Assembly: GCA_021200315.1 (NCBI GenBank)
Contig: JAJQGU010000070.1
Coordinates: 1-64,000 of the forward strand
Reading direction: 5' to 3'
Length of the DNA stretch: 64,000 nt
Source of the DNA: Akkermansiaceae bacterium
GTDB taxonomy: Bacteria; Verrucomicrobiota; Verrucomicrobiia; Verrucomicrobiales; Akkermansiaceae
Made by a program: the position numbers and the translations under genes
The notes under the pieces: generated by a model
Databases searched by the model: none
What the model was told of the DNA's origin: nothing
The model's input: only the letters and a program-made list of their open reading frames with translations
In this document: positions 57,405-64,000 of the stretch, one piece after another
How positions within the stretch are numbered: the first letter of the stretch is position 1
Layout of the letters: each line of letters begins with the position of its first letter

Positions 57405-60400
57405 ATGCCGCATTCCTCATTCAACTATCCCGATCTGCCCGTCTCCCGGCATCGGGAGGAAATTGCCGCAGCCTTGCGGGCTCGGCGCGTGGTGGTGGTG
57501 GTGGGCGAAACGGGTTCCGGCAAGACGACTCAATTGCCGAAGATTGCCCTTGACGTAGCTGGTTCCGCACGGGGGATTCTGGGCTGTACGCAGCCACGCC
57601 GTCTGGCGGCTATGGCGGTGGCTCGCCGTCTGGCTGAAGAGACGCGCTCTGAAATTGGCGGTTTTGTAGGCTACCAAGTACGTTTCGACGACCGCACCGG
57701 CCCGGAGACAAAACTCAAATTAATGACTGACGGCATTTTATTGGCCGAAACACAGAATGATCGGGATCTTCGCCGCTACCATACGATCATTCTCGATGAA
57801 GCGCACGAGCGCAGTCTCAACATCGATTTCCTGCTCGGCTACATGAAGCTTCTGCTTGAGCGCCGGCACGACCTGCGGCTCATTATCAGTTCAGCCACTC
57901 TCGATGCGGGAAATTTCTCCGCCTTCTTCGGCAATGCTCCGGTAATTCACGTTGCCGGCCGCACCTATCCAGTCGATCTGCATTATATGCCGCCGCTTGA
58001 TGATCAGGAAGAACTTCCCCGACATGTGTCCCGTGCGCTTCGATGGATCGAAGAGCTCGATGAACGGGGAGATGTACTCGTCTTTCTGCCCGGCGAACGT
58101 GAAATCCGCGAAACGGCTGAGCTGCTGCGGGGCGAAGATCACCCGCACACTTCCATCTTGCCTCTTTTCGCCAGATTGAGCCTGGGAGAGCAGCACCGTA
58201 TCTTTCATCCTTCTGGGAACGGACGGCGCATTGTACTGGCTACTAATGTAGCGGAAACTTCGTTGACCATACCCGGGATCGTGTACGTGATTGATTCAGG
58301 GTTGGCCCGACTGAATCGATACAGTCCCGTTCGACAGGTGCAGCGCCTTCAGATCGAGGAGATTTCTCAAGCGAGCGCCAAGCAGAGAGCGGGGCGATGC
58401 GGCCGCGTCCGCGAGGGGGTATGCATCCGTCTTTATGACGAGTCCAGCTGGGCAGAGCGCCCTCCATTCACCGATCCGGAAATCCGCCGCAGTGCATTGG
58501 CCGGCGTCATACTCCGCATGGCCGATTTGAAGCTTCCTCCTCTCTCGGAATTTCCTCTGCCTGACCCGCCCTCTCCCAAATTGATCTCCGAAGGGTATCG
58601 CACTCTGCGGGAAATCGGCGCTATCGACAAAGGCAGGGAGCTCACAGATACAGGGCGTCTGCTGGCTGGCCTGCCGCTCGATCCCCGCTTGGGGCGCATG
58701 CTGCTTGAAGCGCATCATGAACGCTGTCTGGCTGAAATGCTTGTCATCGTTTCAGGATTGGGGGTCATGGATCCTCGCGAACGCCCTCCGGACTCGGCCG
58801 ACAGAGCTGACGCCGTCCATGCCCGCTGGCAGCATCCGGACAGCGATTTTCTGTCTCTGCTCGATCTTTGGCGTCACTCGGCCCGCTTTCTCGAAAACGG
58901 AGCTTGGCGTAAAAATCGCCTTCGCAAGTGGTGCGCCGAGAACTTTCTCAATATGCCGCGCATCCTCGAATGGCACAACCTGCGGGAAGACCTCTCCCGT
59001 CTGGTTGAACAGCAACTCGGATGGAAACCCCGCCCGCTGGCCGACAAGTCGGAACTCCAAGCGGGAAGCGAGTCTGTTCATCGCGCCATTCTCGCCGGCG
59101 CGCCGCTGCAATTCGGCACATGGGACGCAGAGGAACGCATCTACCACGGCGCGGGAGGCCGCAAGTTCGGCATATTCCCCGGTTCGGGGCTTTCCCGCCG
59201 CCCCAAACGGGCAAAATGGATCATGGGCGTCGAACTCGTGGAAACAACCCGCCTTTGGATGCGCCGCTGCGCCCTGTTTGACCCGATTTGGCTTGAACAA
59301 GTTGCCCCTCAGCTTTGTTCACATCATGTCCGTGACGCGCAATGGGATCGGCAGAGCGGTACAGTGCGGGCGCGGGAACGCGTTGTCTGTGGAGGCATCA
59401 CGCTTGTGAGCGGCCGCAGCATTCATTTCGGGCGCGTCAATCTTTCTGCTGCCCGCGAAATCATGATTCGCGAGGGGATAATGCAGTGCAGATTGCATGA
59501 CACGCCTCCATTCCTGAGGCATCTCGAAGGGTTGCGTGAAGAAGTGTCGTTGATGGAGAACAAGTTGAGACGTCGCGATCAACTGTGGAATGAAGAGGGA
59601 GCCTTTGAATTTTTCGATGCGCTCATTCCTTCTGGAATATGTACTGAAAATGCTTTGCGCCAGTGGCGGGCAAAATGTGAGCAGGAGAATCCGCGCCTGC
59701 TCTTCATTCCCCGCGAAGCGGTGGTGTTTCCTTTCGAAGATTTGTCGCGGCTTGAATTCTTTCCGGACACTTTGAGCGTTCGCGGTCAGGAATATGCACT
59801 CTATTATCATGATGACCCAGCTTCGGCTGACAATGGCGTGACGCTGGGTGTCCATATTGACCAATGGGAAACCTTTCCTCGTGAGCTGCTATCGTGGGGC
59901 GTGCCCGGTAATCTTGCCGAGCGTGCGGAATGCCTGCTGCGCACACTCCCTGCCGATTTGCGCCAATTGCTTCAACCCATCGCCGGCAGCGCCAGCGACT
60001 TCGCCAAACAATGGCAGGGGCAAGAGCACAATCTCCCCGTGGAAACGGTGCTGGCCGATTTCGTCTCCAAGCGTTCAGGCCGCTATTGCGCCTCTTCGCA
60101 ATTCGATGCCTCCCGCCTTCCTCCGAATCTTGTCACGAAAATTTGGGTGTGTGACGATGAGGGTAAAGAACTCGCATTCGGACACGATCCGGACGCGGTG
60201 GACGAACGTTTGCGGCCTCTTCTCAAGAAACGATTTGCGCAGAACGCGGCGCATGCCTTTTCCGAAAGCCCCATGACACGCTGGGATTGCGGCGATCTTC
60301 CCGATAGCGTTCCCATCGGAGCCGCTGCGGGTTATCCCGCGCTGCAGGATCACGAACGCTGCGTGCGGGTTCATGTCTTCCCCTCTCGTCTCGAAGCGGA

Positions 60401-61097
60401 CTATTCTCATCGCTTCGGGGTGACTCGGCTCGTGTTGCTGCGCCATGGTGAATTGGCTAACAGACTGAAAAAGCATCTTCCTCTCAGCCTCGAGGGCAGA
60501 ATGGCTCTCGCTGTATTGGGGAGCCGCCCGGAGAGCAATGCGGACGACATTCTGCGCTTTGCGGCAGAGGGCTGCTTGGGGGAGGTTTTTCCACGCTCTG
60601 CTGAAGGCTTTAACAGCCTCTGCTGCCGGATACCTGCCGCTCTCCCCGAGCGGGTACAAACGGCCGCAGCTCTATGGGAGAAACTTGCGGCAGCTGCCCG
60701 CGAAGTGCGGAGCTTTCTCGAAAAACATGCTGACGAGCGGCACATGAGCCCGATTGCGGCAGATCTTCACGAGCAAATGGAGTGGCTTACCCGCGCTAAT
60801 CGTCTGTCTGAAACAGGATATTTGCGCCGACAGGATTTCGAGCGCATTCTGCGCGGCATTTCCGAACGCCTTCTGCGCATGCGGCGACAACCCATCGCCC
60901 GCGAACACGAGCGGCTGGAACTCTTCCGTCAGACTTCCAGCCGGTTCGCCTCCGAATGGAAGCGCCACATCCACGATCCCGCCTGGATCGATTACGGATT
61001 GATGCTCGAGGAATACCGTCTTGCTGTTTTCGCTCCGTCCCTGGCTGTGAAAGGACGCTCTTCTGCGAAAAAGCTCGAGGCGCGCTTCCCCGGCTGA
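57405..61097 (+). CDS. hrpA: ATP-dependent RNA helicase HrpA (DEAH box)
   Basis: VVVVGETGSGKTTQLPKIAL, ILDEAHERSLNIDFLLGY, ISSATLDAGNFSAFF; long HrpA-type C-terminal region. Confidence 0.95.
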   Translation: MPHSSFNYPDLPVSRHREEIAAALRARRVVVVVGETGSGKTTQLPKIALDVAGSARGILGCTQPRRLAAMAVARRLAEETRSEIGGFVGYQVRFDDRTGPETKLKLMTDGILLAETQNDRDLRRYHTIILDEAHERSLNIDFLLGYMKLLLERRHDLRLIISSATLDAGNFSAFFGNAPVIHVAGRTYPVDLHYMPPLDDQEELPRHVSRALRWIEELDERGDVLVFLPGEREIRETAELLRGEDHPHTSILPLFARLSLGEQHRIFHPSGNGRRIVLATNVAETSLTIPGIVYVIDSGLARLNRYSPVRQVQRLQIEEISQASAKQRAGRCGRVREGVCIRLYDESSWAERPPFTDPEIRRSALAGVILRMADLKLPPLSEFPLPDPPSPKLISEGYRTLREIGAIDKGRELTDTGRLLAGLPLDPRLGRMLLEAHHERCLAEMLVIVSGLGVMDPRERPPDSADRADAVHARWQHPDSDFLSLLDLWRHSARFLENGAWRKNRLRKWCAENFLNMPRILEWHNLREDLSRLVEQQLGWKPRPLADKSELQAGSESVHRAILAGAPLQFGTWDAEERIYHGAGGRKFGIFPGSGLSRRPKRAKWIMGVELVETTRLWMRRCALFDPIWLEQVAPQLCSHHVRDAQWDRQSGTVRARERVVCGGITLVSGRSIHFGRVNLSAAREIMIREGIMQCRLHDTPPFLRHLEGLREEVSLMENKLRRRDQLWNEEGAFEFFDALIPSGICTENALRQWRAKCEQENPRLLFIPREAVVFPFEDLSRLEFFPDTLSVRGQEYALYYHDDPASADNGVTLGVHIDQWETFPRELLSWGVPGNLAERAECLLRTLPADLRQLLQPIAGSASDFAKQWQGQEHNLPVETVLADFVSKRSGRYCASSQFDASRLPPNLVTKIWVCDDEGKELAFGHDPDAVDERLRPLLKKRFAQNAAHAFSESPMTRWDCGDLPDSVPIGAAAGYPALQDHERCVRVHVFPSRLEADYSHRFGVTRLVLLRHGELANRLKKHLPLSLEGRMALAVLGSRPESNADDILRFAAEGCLGEVFPRSAEGFNSLCCRIPAALPERVQTAAALWEKLAAAAREVRSFLEKHADERHMSPIAADLHEQMEWLTRANRLSETGYLRRQDFERILRGISERLLRMRRQPIAREHERLELFRQTSSRFASEWKRHIHDPAWIDYGLMLEEYRLAVFAPSLAVKGRSSAKKLEARFPG

Positions 61098-61139
61098 TCA
61101 CTCTCGTTCCCCGTGGCGTTTCATGTTATACTGCGGCCG

Positions 61140-61712
61140 ATGCAGAGTGAATATGAAAAAATGATTAACGGCGCGCCTTATCGCCCCCTCGATCCCGATC
61201 TGTGTGAGCTCCGCCGAAAAGCGCGGGTTTTTGCCCGCGCCTACAATGCCACGGAAACGGGCGATGCAGAGATGCGTGAAAGCCTGCTGAGAGGTATTTT
61301 GGGCTCTTGCGGGAAATCTCCGTACATTGAACCCGTCTTTCGCCCGGACTATGGCTGCAATGTGCACGTGGGTGATGATTTTTACGCTAATTTTGACTGT
61401 GTGATGCTCGATGCCTGCCCTATCCGCATCGGTGACAGAGTCATGCTCGGCCCCGGCGTGCATATTTATACGGCCTGCCATCCTATCGACGCTCGGAAGC
61501 GTTCATCGGGCGTCGAATTCGGCATGCCTGTCACCATCGGCAGTGATGTCTGGCTGGGTGGCCGCTGCATTATCAATCCCGGCGTCACCATCGGCGATCA
61601 AGCGGTCGTCGCATCAGGAGCCGTTGTCACGAAAGATGTACCTCCGCATTGCGTTGTTGCCGGAGTCCCCGCCCGCATCATCAAGCGGCTGAGAATGGAT
61701 ATGGAGAGTTGA
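61140..61712 (+). CDS. Maltose/galactoside O-acetyltransferase-like protein
   Basis: MQSEYEKMINGAPYRPLDPDL...FRPDYGCNVHVGDDFYANFDCVMLDACPIRIGDRVMLGPGVHIYTACHPID. Confidence 0.93.
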   Translation: MQSEYEKMINGAPYRPLDPDLCELRRKARVFARAYNATETGDAEMRESLLRGILGSCGKSPYIEPVFRPDYGCNVHVGDDFYANFDCVMLDACPIRIGDRVMLGPGVHIYTACHPIDARKRSSGVEFGMPVTIGSDVWLGGRCIINPGVTIGDQAVVASGAVVTKDVPPHCVVAGVPARIIKRLRMDMES

Positions 61713-61714
61713 GA

Positions 61715-63136
61715 TCAGGCTTTGGTGAACAGGATGGAATCGGCTAGGAGTCTGTTCTGTAGACAATCGCCCACCACGACGAGAGGCTGGCCTTCCCGCA
61801 CGTAGCCCGCTATGCGCAGTATGTGCGAAGCTTTGTTCACCATTTTGTCGGTATCCTGATGAAAATCAGCCTGAAACGCAACGACGTCCCGAGCCAGAGC
61901 AAGACGCCGCGTCACCACAGAGTCGTGGCAGAAAGCGAAAATGGGCGCATGCTTCGGACGCAATACGGCGGCAGCCACGGCCAAGATGCCTCGACGGGTA
62001 AAAATGACCAGCCCTGCGTGATCGATAGAATCGGCCAGATCCACCGCCGCTTTGAGCGCTTTCTGTCTGTCGTTGCGTAGAATGGTTTCGACGCGGGGCT
62101 GAAGGTCTGATGCCCTTTCCATGCGGCGGGCGATGCGGTCGAGTGTTTCGACGCAGCGGACGGGGTAGGCGCCTACGGAGGTTTCACCTGAAAGCATCAC
62201 GGCATCAGCCTGTTCAAACACCGCATAGGAAACGTCCGTTACCTCGGCACGTGTGGGTGTGGGCTGCGTGATCATCGATTCAAGCATATGCGTGGCGATG
62301 ATGCAGCGTTTTCCGAGGCGATGGCAATCGCGGATAATGCGCTGCTGCACGATGGGCATCTCTTCGATGTTCACCTCGATGCCGAGATCGCCGCGAGCCA
62401 CCATGATGACATCTGCGGCGGTGATGATCTCACCAATGTGACGGATGGCCTGCTGGTCTTCTATCTTGGCCACAATCTGGGCGTGCCCGCCCTGCCGTTC
62501 AATCAACGCACGCAGTTCAGAGAGATGCCCTGCATTGCGCACGAAAGACATGCCCACGTAATCCGCTTCGCATTCTACAGCCGTCTGCAGATCCAACATG
62601 TCTTTCTCCGTAAGAGCTGGCAGCCGCAGAGCGACGCCGGGCAGGTTGATATGGCGACGGGAGCCCAAGACGCCCTCGGTAATCACACGACAGACGATAC
62701 GGTCGGCGAAAATCTGCTCCACTTGCATCAAAATGTTCCCGTTGTCGACTACAAGCGTACTGTCTCGAGAGACATCCTGCATCATCCCCTCATAATTCAC
62801 CGTGGTGGAGAAGGGCAAGTGCGCCTCGGCCGAAGCCAGACGGAATTCAACTCGGTCACCCTTCTTCAGATCAAAGGGCGCCTTGAGCTCTCCCGTGCGA
62901 ATGGACGGCCCCTGGAGATCGAAAAGGACAGCGATGTTGGCACCCAACTTGTCCGCCGCCGCCCTGATGCTAGCTACCACGGCGTGAGCCCACTCGGCTT
63001 TGCCGTGACTCATGTTCAGCCGGAAGACGTTGGCTCCGGCTTCGATCAGTCGGGCTATCATCTCGGCGGAATCCGTGGCGGGACCCAGAGTGCAGATGAT
63101 TTTCGTGGAACGATGGCGCTGGTTGCTTTCATCCAT
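61715..63136 (-). CDS. pyk: Pyruvate kinase
   Basis: RSTKIICTLGPATDSAEMI, FRLNMSHGKAEWA, MVARGDLGIEVNIEEMPIVQQ, DAVMLSGETSVGAYP. Confidence 0.96.
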   Translation of the reverse strand: MDESNQRHRSTKIICTLGPATDSAEMIARLIEAGANVFRLNMSHGKAEWAHAVVASIRAAADKLGANIAVLFDLQGPSIRTGELKAPFDLKKGDRVEFRLASAEAHLPFSTTVNYEGMMQDVSRDSTLVVDNGNILMQVEQIFADRIVCRVITEGVLGSRRHINLPGVALRLPALTEKDMLDLQTAVECEADYVGMSFVRNAGHLSELRALIERQGGHAQIVAKIEDQQAIRHIGEIITAADVIMVARGDLGIEVNIEEMPIVQQRIIRDCHRLGKRCIIATHMLESMITQPTPTRAEVTDVSYAVFEQADAVMLSGETSVGAYPVRCVETLDRIARRMERASDLQPRVETILRNDRQKALKAAVDLADSIDHAGLVIFTRRGILAVAAAVLRPKHAPIFAFCHDSVVTRRLALARDVVAFQADFHQDTDKMVNKASHILRIAGYVREGQPLVVVGDCLQNRLLADSILFTKA

Positions 63137-63190
63137 AGCGGGACGGACAAGAAGTTTGGAGAGCTTTGCGATCTCCTTGTAAATTAAATA

Positions 63191-63637
63191 TCAATGATCA
63201 ACATGAATGATTGCGCCCGTGGAGTCAATGACGAGATCCATATCTCCGGTCAGATTGGCAATTTCCACTTTGTAGCGCACGGCGTCTCCTTGAGTGATTT
63301 TCTCCGCTTCTCGGATGCTGTATCCCGGGTAACTTTTCTGCACTGAATCGCGAATCACGGCAGGCAGGGAATGCACGGGAATTTCCATTTTTACGAACAG
63401 AATCTTTCCATCGGCAGCCACTTTGAGATCATGTTCGTAACGATTGATTTTGAATTCAGCCTCATAAGCGCCTGTGTCCTCATCATAATCCCATTCGATA
63501 TGGCGGGCGTCGGGGTATGCCTGCTTGACGCTCGAAATGACGGGAGCAGGAACGGCGGTAGGAGGGAGGTCGGCGGGCAGGGGGGGAGTCAAAAGGCCGA
63601 GAGCGGCGATGGCGAGTAGTTCTTTTTTTATAGTCAT
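63191..63637 (-). CDS. Secreted PepSY-like domain protein
   Basis: Signal peptide MTIKKELLAIAALGLLTPPLPA; ISSVKQAYPDARHIEWDYDEDTGAYEAEFKINRYEHDLKVAADGKILFVKMEIPVHSLPAVIRDSVQKSYPGYSI. Confidence 0.75.
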   Translation of the reverse strand: MTIKKELLAIAALGLLTPPLPADLPPTAVPAPVISSVKQAYPDARHIEWDYDEDTGAYEAEFKINRYEHDLKVAADGKILFVKMEIPVHSLPAVIRDSVQKSYPGYSIREAEKITQGDAVRYKVEIANLTGDMDLVIDSTGAIIHVDH

Positions 63638-63894
63638 ATTATTTATAATGGGTTTCAATTTCAATATCAGGAAGGGGAACGCTCTGCCCCTCCCCTCACC
63701 TGCATTATTGCAAAACAAGTCTCCTTTGGCAAGTCCCTTTCTCTTCATTGGATTTTTTCTCGGTCATGCTTTTGGGAACACGGCCATTGAGCCAACATAG
63801 TGAGGGCGTTTTCCAGGAGTCATTGCCCGGAGACGGCCTTCCTTGTCCCTCGGAGAAAGAGGAAGGCACTATGCGGCTTCCTCCCGGCTTCGTG

Positions 63895-64000
63895 TCAGGT
63901 GAAGGAATAGGCGTCAATATCGAGGGTAGCGGTAATGTCGCCGCCGAGGCGGGCGGCGGCGAGTTCGCCGGAGACGAAATCCGAGATGAGCCGGGCGGAT
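63895..64000 (-). CDS. 3' end of an unidentified CDS (partial, window edge)
   Basis: Reverse strand reads ...ELAAARLGGDITATLDIDAYSFT* with stop at 63895-63897; too short to classify. Confidence 0.4.
   Translation of the reverse strand, partial: SARLISDFVSGELAAARLGGDITATLDIDAYSFT

Noticed and set aside
1-64000. CRISPR arrays, rRNA operon, integrase, transposase or prophage genes
   Set aside because: No regularly spaced repeats, rRNA sequence or recognisable recombinase/phage motifs were found by reading.

Overview
The window is a bacterial chromosome segment with mostly GC-rich housekeeping genes (mutS, Mrp ATPase, valS, cysS, hemL, rpsF, rpsU, kpsF/kdsD-like, aroD, plsY, gpsA, hrpA, pyk) and one tRNA-CAU. 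The gene content suggests a Gram-negative, possibly Verrucomicrobiota, host; that is inference only. Two accessory regions stand out. (1) At about 0.6-12 kb there is a visibly AT-richer, co-directional Ter/TerY-P stress island: TerD, TerA-like, TerD, vWA (TerY), vWA, vWA+Zn-ribbon, PP2C phosphatase, Ser/Thr kinase+Zn-ribbon, and a Ca2+-type P-ATPase. It ends at a TTCG-capped hairpin. Two eroded TerD C-terminal remnants not in the ORF track lie in its gaps (585-710 and about 2845-2994). (2) At about 35.6-42.6 kb there is a minus-strand surface-polysaccharide locus in which three glycosyltransferase genes are each disrupted differently: N-terminal truncation, a TC-dinucleotide frameshift, and an in-frame TGA. 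A ~200-bp intergenic element with hairpin ends occurs twice (258-464 and 42741-42940), next to both accessory regions, and its right-hand hairpin shows compensatory base changes. Other points of interest are a G11 tract at the end of an RHS-like fragment, a pseudokinase-TM-FGE-like fusion, a transglutaminase-like lipoprotein, and decayed genes between the Ter island and mutS. All calls come from reading the sequence; no searches were run.
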